Positions 10,268 to 21,918 are shown, counted from the first letter of the stretch. The stretch is 64,000 bases of DNA from Candolleomyces eurysporus (GCA_027579435.1 JANBPK010000858.1:1-64000); one strand, 5' to 3'. The notes: generated from the letters alone by a model not told the origin. Made by a program: numbers and translations.

Positions 10268-11745
10268 ATGAGGCTCATAACGAGGAAGGGCGCCAACGTC
10301 GTTGGGCGGGTTGGCCGTTTGGCCGGCTCGGGATGTGGAACTCATTTTAGCTACCACGACGAGTCGTTTGGGTACAAGAAACCCACGAATACACGTTTCC
10401 AGACTGTGTAACTTCACTAGCTTCACGGACGGCCTCGAATCTAACAGCAGAACAGATACCTCGACCCAGCTCCAGAACAGAGCGAGCAATGCTCCGTTAC
10501 AGCGGTTTGTCGGCTCTATGCGTATACATGGCCACAGAGCCGCTCGTATCGATCCCTTGGACCTCATCCATCGAGAAGAAGTCACTGCATTCAACCCTAA
10601 CCGATACGGTTTAGGCTTGAGCAAGGAGGGTATGAAGGAACTGTTCGACGTCAACGGGATCATTTGGACTAGGGGGGTTAGCCAAGGCAAAGAAGAGGAG
10701 CTGTGGACGCTCGAAGACATCGTCAAGAGGCTACGGGGAGTCTATGTCGGCAACATCGGCTATGATTTCATGCATTCGCCTTCCAAGACCGAACGGCTGT
10801 GGTTCTCCCATCTCCTTGAGTCTCAATCCCTGCCATCCCCTGATGATCACCCGCTGAGCATCATCGACGATCAGAAGAGGAGAAGGGTTAACGAGCTGTT
10901 GGCCCAGAGCGAGGTATTGGATAACTTTTTGCAAGCCAAGTTCCCGAATCTCAAACGGGTGAGCTACCTCTCGCCATTTCCTCCACAACTACATTCCTGA
11001 CGGCTTCCATGTGATGTTTAGTATGGTCTCGAAGGTGGAGAGTCGATGCTTCCTGCTTTGGACGCGTCGTTCGGTGCGGCTGCTGCAAGAGGGGTACGGC
11101 ACGCGATTCTAGGTTCGAGCCTTCGTGTCTCTTTCCTTCAACCCTTCCTCAAATTGACCAATGCTCATCACAGCTATGCCTCATTGTGGAATGCTGAATC
11201 TTCTAACTGATCTACTGCGATACCCTCCTTCAAGCCTTTTCCACAAGATCAAAGGAGGTTCTGAGCTCCCTGAAGACCTTGGCGTGGGTGCTGACATGCT
11301 GAGCGATCTGGATAGGTTCTGTCAAAACATTTTGGCGCCTTTGGCTTTTGACACGGCTTTAACACAACAGTATGCTCGTCTGCTCTCGACTATGACAACG
11401 GTTTCACCGCCGCAGATATATCCTGTGTCCAAGGTGACTCCAAAGTGTACCTGGAATCTGAGCTGGCCAAAGCTTCCTCGTTCATGCCTTTGTACCCTTC
11501 TCCGTTGGAAGGCGAGTGGCAGAGAATGGTGTGGCTATGTGGCAAAAACGCGGTGCATGATCCTTCGCTACAAATGTTTCTGCTGGATGTACTTGCGAAG
11601 GTCGAGAGGGGGTTGTCTGAAGGTTATGTGAGTGGCGTTTTTCTTGCTTTGTCATGTAGATGACAACAGCTGACGCGGGTTTCGCAAATAGGCAATCCAT
11701 CCAAAACTCCAAAGACAGGTCAAACACCAAGTACAGACTATTTTG
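10268..11745 (+). pseudogene. 2-oxoadipate dehydrogenase E1 (DHKTD1-like), broken copy B
   Basis: Second degenerate copy. The start [12 protein letters not shown] is kept, but one C is missing in the run at about 10380 (AAACCCACG against AAACCCCACG in copy C), which shifts the frame in exon 1 before the FPDY junction. Exon 2 is otherwise well preserved through [11 protein letters not shown] (to about 10960). GMPHRGRLN reads MPHCGMLN, carrying the same Arg-to-Cys change as copy A. The exon after it jumps at about 11400 (ACGGT/TTCACCGCCG) over the thiamine-diphosphate-binding exons, at the same breakpoint as in copy A. Homology to DHKTD1 ends in the IHPKLQRQVK exon near 11730. Promoter elements upstream are also deleted. 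Confidence 0.9.
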
Positions 11746-12267
11746 TACAGTACACTATAAATATCCAAAGTTCTCCGCACAGAGTTGCATTTGTGGAAGT
11801 CTGCCTCAAGATCCGCCGAACCACTAGTTGCTGGTACCATCCAAGACAGGAGTCGCCGTCTTGCCTGATCTTTGGGCAACGGATCTCCCTCATATTTTGA
11901 GGTCGTAAATTTGCCCGTTGCGTATCTCCTGGTACGCGGGGCCAGTCCAGTCAACATCCTGAATGCAAAGACACTGTGACAGTTTCGAGACGCTGTCACG
12001 AAGCATTTGACCGGGAATTTTTTAAAGTACCCTGCCGATGCTACTAGGGCCGCGATGTGATCAATGATCCTCTGCTCTTTTGTCGAGGAGAGGCTAACCG
12101 CATGCCTATCTACAGAACAGTACGGTACTCATAATTCAGGTTTTATAAGTTTTTCTCTGGCTCCGATTGGATCTGGGACATGAATATTTGTCCAGCTCGT
12201 AAAGATACACAGATTCTACAATGTGTCTCGAAGCTCCCACATATACCATCTGTTTGCTTTTCCTCAA
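11746..12267. other. Spacer between DHKTD1 copy B and GMC fragment B
   Basis: About 520 bp without a recognisable gene. The first ~75 bp match unit A (4076-4150). The ~445 bp from 11823 are absent from unit A. Their last ~100 bp (ACCATCTG..TTGCTTTT) resemble the 3' flank of the intact GMC gene near 26890-26935, so this looks like retained flank that unit A lost, not an inserted element. Confidence 0.5.
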
Positions 12268-12690
12268 ATGCTTCCCGGATCAATTCTACTGCGCGCTCAG
12301 CAACAGTCTACACTGGTGCTTGAATATGCCCAGTCGGAATCAGAGGCTAAAACTGACGAGTTAGAATAGAGAAGGAGGAAGTCGGATGAAACTCACAATC
12401 ACAGATGCGTCAACAATCCTGAGCCCTTTGACTCCTTTATGCTTTGAAACTGGATCAACGACCCCTTCTTTGAATGCAGCAGTTCCTGTAGCATGACAAC
12501 CTGACCCAGCCGTACCCCTTATAAACGCTTCGTTAAAGACTTCGAGAGGTGTGGTGTCCGGGTCAGGTGTAACAAGCGTAGAAATATGACCAGACCATGC
12601 TGGTGCACCGAAGAATCGAACGGCGCAGGGTACGCCAATACAAAGGGCTTCAATGTCGAAAGGTTTGAAGAACGAAGCTGTCATCTAGTT
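12268..12690 (-). pseudogene. GMC oxidoreductase 3' fragment B
   Basis: Short copy of the C-terminal exon of the GMC gene: GVPCAVRFFGAPAWSGHIST, EVFNEAFIRGTAGSGCHATG, LRIVDASVIV. The HP of the catalytic His region is HA here and the AMSARDKLKEG segment is shortened. Upstream, about 45 nt are missing before the GTTTGAAGAACGAAG sequence, and homology then stops. It is clearly non-functional and younger in its truncation than fragment A, from which it differs by loss of all upstream exons. Confidence 0.88.
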
Positions 12691-12800
12691 AAGTATCGAT
12701 GGTGAAAAGCTTTCGTTAGCACCATCCTGGTGTGGTGTGCTGACAGCCCGTTGCTCCAGAGACCATGACGAACTAGACTTTCCCGGGATCATGAGTCACA
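12691..12800 (+). pseudogene. DHKTD1-like micro-fragment, unit B
   Basis: About 100 bp closely matching the intron and exon start at 6795-6890 of the unit A scrap (TATCGATGGTGAAAAGC, GGTGTGGTGTGCTGACAG, TTGCTCCAG, ACTTTCCCGGGATC), which itself corresponds to 17790-17890 of the intact gene. It shows that unit B once carried the same tail as unit A and was shortened by a deletion from within the GMC fragment. Confidence 0.75.
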
Positions 12801-12894
12801 TAGCCAACTGGAAAGCCTCTGCATATATAATCTAGAGTAGAACAAAAGGTAACATACATGTGTATAAAACGAAATGCATAGATTCAAAACGGGT

Positions 12895-15283
12895 TCACGC
12901 GTCTTCGTGATAAGCATGTATGAAAGAATCATCTACACGATGTGTCAAGCGAGCTGGAAATGAAGATGGAAGTGCTGCAAGTCCCAATTCGATAATCTCT
13001 TCCTCCAACTCTGAGATTGCGTCCAAATTGTCCTGGTTCCCGGTCGCGTTGAAACGTAGCTGGAGTTGGGACCGTAGATTGTCCAATGCCCAGCCTCGGC
13101 GCTCGTGCCCTTGAAGAAAATGTTTAACCACAAGCTCATGGGTATACATGATTGCGTCATCTAAATCGCCGGTGGATTGAGTCTCGGCATATCGAGGGAT
13201 GAGGTACGTTATAAGCCAAACGAGTGTGTCAGGTCGGGAGGAAGGGGTATCCAGATTATGGGCCAGAGCTTCACGAGACAAGGAAACAGCCTCATCAAAG
13301 TTTCCGATGGATCCAGTTTCCATGAAGTGTGAATAGAATGCCAGTCCAAGATAGTACAATGACAAATGGCGGTCGGGGTGGGGATGTGGCTTGAGATTGA
13401 GTGCCTCGCGATGCACCGAAATCGCCTCCTCAATGTGAGAAACCGACTTGGACTGGTCAAATAGTGAGTTGAGCGCGCATCCGAGATGGTACAGTGACCA
13501 ATGGCGGTTGGGGTGGGGGTTTGGCCGGAGGTCGAGCGCCTCGCGAAGCACCGAAATGGCCTCCTCGATGTGAGAAACCGACTCAGAGTGGTCGAATAGT
13601 GACTTGATCTCGCATCCGAGGTTGTGAAGTTCTCCTCCTCTTTCACGATCAGGAACCACTTCCAGTATATTCCGCCGCAACTGGATCAACTTGTACAATT
13701 CGGGTACGGCTTCTGCTCTCGTCCATTCCCCGAGATTCCGATGGGTATATTCGCCAAGGTCAAAGGAATACTGAACAGCAGCTGTAAACTTGCTGCGTTG
13801 AGGCTTGACTCTGGGAGTTTGGCGATAAGTCTTCAATCGGCAGGCTACGCATAAAGTGCAAAGGCGCATGTGAAACGTGGGACCGACAAAGAACCGTCCG
13901 GATCGACTTTCATTGGTAAGGAAGTCGCGAAGGGAAGTGTGGTAGAAGATAACTGGTGCGTCGTCGGTGCCTGGAAGTTGAATAATGGCCTGGAGGTCGA
14001 TCAGGACACAGACCACTTCGTGGGCCTGTATGTCGAGAAGTTCGGCAATGCCAGAGATTGAGAGTGGCCTCTCGAGCAGCACGATGGTTGAGATGATATC
14101 GGAGAAGTGAGGAATATGCTCCGAACGAGCGAGGGTGGCTGAATAGAGGCCGTCTAGCCCGGGATCAATGGTGAGGGCAAGGGGAAAGCGGTCCATTGGG
14201 GTGGAGTAGTCGCCTGAGGACCCTAATCCATGAAATATGAATCTAAATAGCGTCGCCGCGAAGATGAAGGATCCACCGATGTGGTTTACGAGGGTTTTGG
14301 AATCAGTACGACTTGGCCACGGGCCATTCTGCCGCACATAAGCCTGGATGACTGGATTGGATCGCGTTTCCGCTTCGAATACTACACGCATGAATTCCAC
14401 GATGTCGTCCCTCGAACAATGATCAGCGAGGTCCTTCAATATCACCCCACTATCCGCAGCGAGACACGAATGGATGTGCTGTTCCACCCGGCTGGTGATA
14501 AGAATTCGAAGGGGAATGGACGGATGTTTTTTGAAGAATTTGAGCGTTGTCGTGATGAACTCTTGAACGCCTTCTTTATCGTCGCACTCGTCGAGACCAT
14601 CGACAATGATGAGATAAGGGGTCGATCGGAAGAGTTTGGCAAGGGAGACTTGGGACGAAGCAGCCTTGAAAGGCTTGTACACCAGCCGCTGAAGCCGAGC
14701 GCTTAAAGAGAAAGGGGACTCGACTTGTAGCAGCTCCGGGTCAGCCTTCACCGCAGCCTCGATGAATGGTACGGTGTCGGGTAGTGAGGTCGCCATCTGG
14801 CTAGCGAGAGTATTTGGGAGTCGTCCTATCTTGCTCCTGTCGCCTGCGTTCCGGCAGAAGAAGAAAGTGGCGAGCAAGCGGCCTCCGTCCTGAACTTGCT
14901 CGGAGATCTCTTGGGCGATAGCGGACTTGCCACAGCCCGCGTAGCCGTACACCCACAGGATGTGTTGTTTCTTGATCAGCAGGATGACGCTGCTGGACAC
15001 CCAAGCGATAATCCATTCTATCACTCCTTTTCGTGTTCCCGCTATACAAGCAGAGTCTGGCGGTGATCGCTTCCGATCTCGGGTATGAGATGCGTCTTTG
15101 ATGGGCCGGAGGAGCTCAAAGAGGCCTTCATCGATGGTGTCAACAGTCTGAAATTCGTATCCAAAATCTAGACTCACTCCTCGCTTCCACAGGTACATGA
15201 TATTGACGAATGTCACCCTCGACATTGTATACCTTCACTTCAACCTGACCATTACTCGACCCTTCCAGGAGGTTCGTAGCCAT
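12895..15283 (-). CDS. NACHT-TPR (NLR-like) STAND protein, copy C
   Basis: Predicted NLR-type protein of 779 residues from exon 1 15197-15283 (29 codons, MATNLLEGSS..EGDIRQYH) and exon 2 12895-15147, joined by a 49-nt intron (GTACCT..CAG). The alternative unspliced start at 15225 (MSRVTFVNIM) uses a frame not shared with the other copies. The exon-1 motif VYNVEGDIRQYH resembles the N-terminal NVxGD segment common in Agaricomycete NACHT proteins. Walker A lies near residues 97-104 (GYAGCGKS) and Walker B near 207-219 (LIIVDGLDECDD). The TPR region is about 537-779, five units of about 45 residues, the first two nearly identical. It is divergent with the only intact DHKTD1 gene, 633 bp apart. 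No effector domain, transmembrane segment or signal peptide is visible. Confidence 0.9.
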
Positions 15284-15916
15284 GAACGGTAGCGCAACGT
15301 CAACTTGAGGACGATGATGATGGGAGGACCGAAAGCTGGTGCAGCTGTGGTATGCCTTGTAGCTGACGCATGCCATGCAGGAGGCTGTGAACTTCTTTCC
15401 TTAACCGTCTGAGGTAGGAATCCCGAAGCGCTCTGGAGTCAATCGTACAAAACGAGCGGGACGCGTTGGACCACTTGTGTGAATGGTGGCGAGGAGCCTT
15501 GGTCGTTCAGAGGGCCCTCTACCCTGCGTGCCCTGAGACAGTGTAATGAGCGCGACGCGTCGGGCTCACGTGTGCGTGAGTCGCGGCCTGGTGCCTTGGT
15601 CCGCCCGCCATCAGTGGGTTTGCTCCTTCGTTGCACCCCAACGAGTATAAATCCAGCATGGGTCCGAGCTCGCTTCCTTCCCACCGCCTTCTGCAAGGCT
15701 TACTCGACCCTTATCACCGTCAAGCTTGACAACGACAACGACAACGGCGACCTCCAACCTTTGGGGCCATTCAGTATCGTCGAGCGTTTGCGGACCCCGG
15801 TACGTCTATTATTTCTCGGAATGCTCTTGGTTATTCAAGGGAGCCATAGGAGCTGTGAGCTGGCTAGCTATTAGAGGCTAGCAAGATACAGCGAGAAGAC
15901 GGAAGGATAGTTTGAT
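15284..15916. promoter_or_regulatory. Divergent promoter of NLR copy C and DHKTD1
   Basis: This 633-bp stretch is shared by two opposite genes. It contains a nested inverted repeat at 15551-15585 (CGCGAC..TCGCG around CTCACG-TGTG-CGTGAG) with an E-box CACGTG and an ACGCGT (MCB-like) site. A TATA box TATAAAT near 15648 is followed by a likely leader intron 15799-15873 (GTACGT..TAG) before the ATG at 15917. The leader frame from 15479 does not continue into DHKTD1 and is treated as untranslated. Confidence 0.6.
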
Positions 15917-18900
15917 ATGAGGCTCATAACGAGGAAGGGCGCCAATGTTGTTAGCCGTTTGGCGAGCTCAGGATGTGGAGCCCATCGGGGCTACCACGAC
16001 GAGTCGTTTGGGTACAGGAAACCCCACGAATACATGTTTCCAGACTGTGAGTAACCTCTCTGGCTTCACGGACGACGTTGAATCTAACAGCAGAGTAGAT
16101 ACCTCGACCCAGCTCCAGAACAGAGCGAGCAACGCTCCGTTACAGCGGTTCGTCGACTCTATGCGTATACATGGTCACAGAGCCGCGCGTATCGATCCCT
16201 TGGACCTTATCCATCGCGAAGAAGTCACCGCACTCAACCCTAACCGATACGGCCTGGGCTTGAGCGAGGAGGGTATGAAGGAGCTGTTCGACGTCAACGG
16301 GATCATTTGGACTAGGGGGGTTGGCCAAGGCGAAGAAGAGGAGCTGTGGACGCTCGAAGACATCGTCAAGAGGCTACGGGGAGTCTACGTCGGCAACATT
16401 GGCTACGAATTCATGCATTCGCCTTCCAAGACCGAACGCCTGTGGTTCTCTCACCTCCTCGAGTCTCAATCCCTGCCATCCCCCGAAGATCACCCGCTGA
16501 GCATCATCGACGACCAGAAGAGGAGAAGGATTCACGAGCTGTTGGCCCGGAGCGAGGTCTTGGATAACTTCTTGCAAGCCAAGTTCCCAAATCTCAAGCG
16601 GGTGAGCTACCTCTCGGCATTTCCTCCACTACCACATTTCTGACGACTTCTATGTAACGTTTAGTATGGTCTCGAAGGTGGAGAGTCGATGCTTCCTGCG
16701 TTGGATGCATTATTCGGTGCAGCTGCTGCGAGAGGGGTACGGCACGCGATTCTAGGTTCGTGCCTTTGTGTTTCTTTCCTCCAATTCTTCCTCAATTGAC
16801 CGATACTCACAGCCATGCCTCATCGTGGAAGGCTGAATCTTTTGACCGATCTACTGCAATACCCTCCTTCAAGCCTCTTCCACAAGATCAAAGGAGGCTC
16901 TGAGCTCCCTGAGGACCTCGGCGTGGATGCTGACGTGTTGAGCCATCTGGGTAGGTCCTGTCAACAGTTTTCTGCGCTTTCGACTTCTGACACGCCTTCA
17001 ACGATACAGTATCTTCACCTGCTCTCAACTATGGCAACGGTGCCGAAATCAAGGTCTCCCTTCAAGCCAATCCCTCGCATCTCGGTACGTTACTCCCATC
17101 CCCCACCTTCTGATCCTGAGCTGACTTTGACGGGTGCTTTTATCAGAGGCTGTCAATCCTATTGCGCTTGGAAAGACGCGTGCTAAACAGCTCTCGTTGC
17201 TCAAGACCTCTCCAGCGGACTGCAAGCTTGGTGATCGAGTAATGTGTGTTCAGCTACATGGTGATGGTAGCTTCAGTGGTCAGGGTGTCGTTATGGAGAG
17301 TTTGGGAATGAGTGAGCGTCGTCATCTTACATCTTCTCTATACCATACCTCTCTTTAGGCGCTGACTGATGTCGAACTTTACAGGTAATCTGCCTCATTT
17401 CACCAGTGGTGGAAGTGTGCATCTGGTCGTAGATAACAAGTGAGTCTCGTCTTAAGCTTGCTTGTCGTTGAAGATACTGATGTCGACATAGCATTGGATA
17501 TACTACCCCGGCTTCTGGTGCTCGATCTTCGATGTACTGCTCAGATGTTGGCAAGATGATTAATGCGCCGGTGTTGCACGTCAATGGAGATTATCCTGAA
17601 GGTATGTACGCTTGGTTTCCTTTTGACTTCAGCAAAGCTGACGATGCGGGTAGATGTCGCTCGGGCAATGGAAATCGCACTCAGGTACAGGGATTACTTC
17701 AGAAAGGTACGCTGTTCTGGAGTCTGGGATATTACTAGTCCCTCTAATGCTTTCGTTTAATTAGGACATTATCGTGGATCTTTTGGTTTATCGCCGATGG
17801 TAAGCTTCTTTGGTTAATACGATCCCAACGTGGTGTTGACGGAATATTGCTGCAGGGGTCACAACGAACTCGACCTTCCTGGGATCACCAGCCCGCTCAT
17901 GTACGAGAAGATCGCCGCCCGGAAATCTGTGCCCCAGCTCTACGAAGAGAAGCTTCTTGTACGTCCAGCTTCATTCTCCCCTCTATCTCATACTGACTGT
18001 CCGCGAAATCCCGGATAGACCGAAGAGGTCCTCACTGCCGCAGATATCTCCCGCGTCCGGGGTGATTACAAAGCGCATTTGGAATCTGAGTTGGCCAAGG
18101 TCACTTCGGGTGGTGCATCGTTCACGCCTTCGTACCCTTCTCTTCTGGAAGGCCAGTGGAAGGGAATGGCGTGGCCACGTGGTGAAGATGCTGTGCATGA
18201 TCCCGTTACGGGTGTTCCGCTGGACGTGCTCGAGAAGGTTGGGAAGGCTAGCGTGAAGGTGCCTGAAGGTTATGTGAGTGTCTCGTTTCTCACCTATCGC
18301 TCTCTGGCGAGTTGGACTGGGGAAAGCGGAAGCTGACGATGGGAAAACAGGAAATCCATTCGAAGTTGCAACGACACGTCAAGAATCGATTGCAGAGTAT
18401 TGAGAAAGGGAAAGGCATCGATTTCGCTACTGCCGAGGTACGTCCCTCTCCCTGTGGTTGTTCTGTTCAACCGTCAAGGTTAACTGCGATATTCTGTCCG
18501 GCAGGCCATGGCATTCGGAAGTCTGATGCTCGAAGAATACGATGTTCGGATTTCGGGACAGGACGTTGGAAGAGGGACGTTTAGCCACCGACATGCTATG
18601 CTTGTGAACCAGAAGACAGAGGGCGTTATCGTCCCGCTCAATGATGAGCTGGAGGCTCAGGGCAAGTTGGAGCTTGCGAATAGTACGTTTATGTCCTGTT
18701 GTGGCCTCGACATACGAAAGGCTGATGGTTCTGGTACTATCTAGGCTCTTTGAGCGAGATGGGTGTCCTTGGGGTACGTTTCCCCGTTTTTAGAGCAATA
18801 GTGGGCGGTTCTGACTTTTTCCGATGATAGTTCGAGTATGGTGCCAGCTGGGAACGGCCGACGTTGCTGCCAATCTGGGAGGCCCAGTTCGGGGACTTCT

Positions 18901-19880
18901 TCAACGGTGCTCAGGTACCTATCGGTTGTCGTCTTGCGTATTTGTTCCTCTCTGACCTTGATTTGACTGTAGATTATCATCGACACTTACATTGCCTCGG
19001 CAGAAAGTAAGTCGCAGTCCGCATCGCTGTCTTCAACCAGCTCTTAACGACAAGCCAATTAACAGCGAAATGGGGAAGACAAAGCGGCATTGTCCTCATG
19101 CTCCCACACGGGTTGGACGGTGCAGGACCGGAACACTCGTCTTCGAGGATCGAACGGTTCCTTCAACTCACCAATGACCGGTATACGATGGAAGATGGAC
19201 GACCCTTGAACGATAATATCAATATGCACGTGGTGTTCCCGACTACGCCTGCTCAGTACTTCCACCTGTTGAGGAGGCAGATGAGTAGGAATTACAGGAG
19301 GCCACTTGTTATTGCTGGACCTAAAGGAATGTTGAGGTTGGCGGTAGGTGTTTTCATTTATGAGCAAATTATGCTTGAGGCTGACACTTTGTTCGTTCTG
19401 GTGTAGGCTGCCTCGTCAAACTTGGCGGATATGGCTGAAGGCACCAAGTTCAAGCCTGTATTGGATGACGAAGCTGTCGTGGATAAGAGCACCGTTAAGC
19501 GCATCGTCATGGTCTCTGGAAAGTTCTACTACGAGCTCGTCAAAGAGCGTCAAGCTAAATCTTCCGAAATCCAAGACCAAGTCGCCTTCATTCGTATCGA
19601 AGAGCTTGCACCTTTCCCATTTGCACAACTGCAAACCGTCTTGGAGGCTTACCCGAATGTGGAGGAGTACGCTTGGGTGCAGGAGGAGCCGAGGAATCAG
19701 GGAGCGTGGACCCATGTGCAGCCCAGGATTCAAGAGGTTTTGAAAGCCGCCAATGGTGGAAGTAGCGTCGCGGTGGAGTATAAAGGGAGGAAGGAGAGTG
19801 CAGTTCCGGCTACGGGCGTAGGGAAGATTTATCAGGTTCAGCAGAGGGCTGTTTTGGAGAGTGTATTCGCGGGGTTGTGA
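15917..19880 (+). CDS. DHKTD1-like: Mitochondrial 2-oxoadipate/2-oxoglutarate dehydrogenase E1, DHKTD1 type (intact copy C)
   Basis: Thiamine-diphosphate E1 that decarboxylates 2-oxoadipate (lysine and tryptophan breakdown) and passes the acyl group to E2 in the mitochondrial matrix. I read about 19 exons with short introns giving roughly 970 residues. Exon 1 (15917-16046) encodes a basic presequence [18 protein letters not shown] and then [16 protein letters not shown] 52-nt intron splits the Tyr codon of FPDY. Diagnostic segments follow in order: [159 protein letters not shown] marks the transketolase-like half. The spacing and the HSPSKTE segment favour the DHKTD1 branch over classical OGDH, but substrate preference cannot be read with certainty. 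All splice joins I checked keep frame; this is the only intact copy in the array. Confidence 0.93.
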
Positions 19881-20286
19881 GACATGTTCATGGGAGGAAC
19901 ATTATCTGCTTAGCGTGTACTATAGAGAAGCATACTTGATAGTTGAATGGCAATCATGGACTAGTGACTAGCCGGAAGGACCATTCCCGCCTACTACATA
20001 AGAGGCCTGTGTGTGCAGGTGAATGTCTATCTCATTGAACTCGGCGGCCACTAGGCTACTAAATAAATTCCCTCTCCTTCCTCTGTCCGTTGGTGTTCTC
20101 TACTATTGAACCGGCCTCTCTATGTAATCGATATGCCCAATAGGGAACGAAAGGATACGTGATACTTCCATATGTCGAGTTCATTTTCCTTCGAGTGGTG
20201 TACAGGCACTGCGGTGTCTCGGGCGCGTATCGAATGAAGTGGTTTATTTTTTATGGAGGAGTCCTATAGCTATATATCTTTGTGAC
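19881..20286. other. Intergenic, convergent 3' ends
   Basis: About 400 bp between the DHKTD1 stop and the F-box gene stop on the opposite strand. No open frame or family is recognised; it probably holds both 3' untranslated regions. Confidence 0.5.
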
Positions 20287-21918
20287 CTATGGTGCCTCAG
20301 GCGGTACAAAGTAATCCGCAACTCGTATCTCGCCGTTTGGAGTTGTGTACACCAGCCGACCCGACATGGGGCAAAGCTGAGAAAGCACTTCTCGGGGAGC
20401 CTCACCAAGTTCCGTCATGTACATCGACTGCACTTCGATGGGCCCATAATTTACCGACCCAGGAATAGGCAATATTGTCGCAACGAGGGCGCCAGATTCC
20501 GACTGTGAACAGAAAACGAGGTGACCGTTGGATGGGAATAAAGAGGATGGGTGGCAACCGAAGCGAGCATTCAGGTTAGATCCGTAAACCTTTGGGCTTT
20601 GACCCCCTGCTGCCGGAAGAAAGCTAGGAAGAAATGGGTCACCTGGGCTCCCTGTCCGTCTCATTGAATACAGAGCAAGTGAAATCCCATCCCTTTTTTG
20701 TCGGCATGATAGGAGGCACATATGACGCTCAGTGAGGGGTTGCTGGTGCCATGCGGATGTTTCAATAATGAAATGGTCGAATATGGATGTGTCGATGCCG
20801 GATTTATGAATGTAGAATTTGGGGGCACTATGTTCGAGGAACATATGACTGACTTTGGGTATTCCCAGCGGGGAGAGCTTGGGAATATCCCAAACGCATA
20901 AGTTTCCGTCGATGTCGTACCCCGTGAGGGTGTCATCGCAAATAGTTACCTGCAAGAACGACATTAGTGTTCGTGCTCTAAATAACTGAGAATCGATAGC
21001 TGACCATGGCGTTTATAAGTTGAGAGGGTTGCCATTTGCAGCCAGTGAGTTCTACCCAGTTCCAGATGATCACTTCTAAATTGCGAGCCGCAACGAAGAC
21101 CGTGTTGGAGGTGAGATGAATACAGTTCAAACCCCAGGAGGTACTCGTTTCGAGATTAAGCCGGCCTTCTAGCCGAAAAGTGGGCTCCGCTGATCGAGGA
21201 TCAATGCGATAGATCGACAGCAACACGTCCTCCTGACTTTGACTGAAAAACATACTTGAGTGGAGCGAAAGGGATGTAAAAGCGACTTTATCTTACTCCG
21301 CGAATGCCATGACAGAGACTAAAATTTGCTTCCCATCCAAAGTTGGGCAAACACGCATCGCCCACGGTTTTACCACTTCCAATGCCGCGACTGGAAACGG
21401 GTTCATGCCGTGATATAGATTGAATCCCAAATCCCATAGGAAAAGACCACGGCCTTGTGCTGTCGTCAAAAGATAGCGGCCCCCAGGAATGAGGAAACCG
21501 GATTCCACGTCAAGGCTGGCGATGCCGTTCTGAGCTCTCCATCGACACTGAAAGGTGCGCGACTGTATAGCTGGACAAAGACGGCCGTCGTAGCTCTTGA
21601 TGGTTTCGATAAAGCGGTATGGTGAAAGGGCCGCATGCTCCAGCTCCGATACTGTCATCTTTTCAACTGGAAACGTCGGCTTGAAGATTCCATGACTGTC
21701 ACAAACGTGATTCAAAGCCGTCAGCCAGACGATCCTTGCGTTCGTGATTGCATGGATGGTCCGACACGTCTATTGCAATTTTTCTATGCGTGAGCATCCC
21801 GCTTACGAGGGGAGAACGGTCGTTGACGAACTTGTCGCATCGCAATTATGCCGATAGGATCCAGAAATCGGAGGACTTGAACCACGATATCTGCGGATAA
21901 AGATATGAAAGCATTCAT
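20287..21918 (-). CDS. F-box protein with C-terminal propeller-like region (FBX1)
   Basis: Predicted SCF-type substrate adaptor, cytosolic or nuclear. Exon 1 starts at 21918 (MNAFISLSADIVVQVLRFLD) and carries the F-box (ADIVVQVLRFLDPIGIIAMRQ). A short intron is followed by TCRTIHAITNARIVWLTAL, the second half of the F-box. Later exons (21293 to about 21768, 20978 to about 21254, 20287 to about 20941) join in frame (AFA-DMFFSQ; INAM-VTICDD). They encode strand-rich sequence with blade-like segments (GFLIPGGRYLLTTAQGRGLF, LFLWDLGF, NLCVWDIPKL). The F-box plus GGRYL segment places it with three other genes here (30660, 49737, 58504), closest to the 49737 gene. The substrate is unknown. No internal stop is seen in the spliced model. 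Confidence 0.85.

Noticed and set aside
11823..12267. Apparent 445-bp insertion in unit B relative to unit A
   Set aside because: Its right end resembles the GMC 3' flank near 26890-26935, so loss from unit A explains the difference better than a transposon; no terminal repeats or target-site duplication.
15140..15376. 78-codon frame starting MACVSYKAYH upstream of NLR copy C
   Set aside because: Only its part from MATNLLEGSS is conserved among copies, and that part is the first exon of the NLR gene; the upstream Met lies in promoter sequence.
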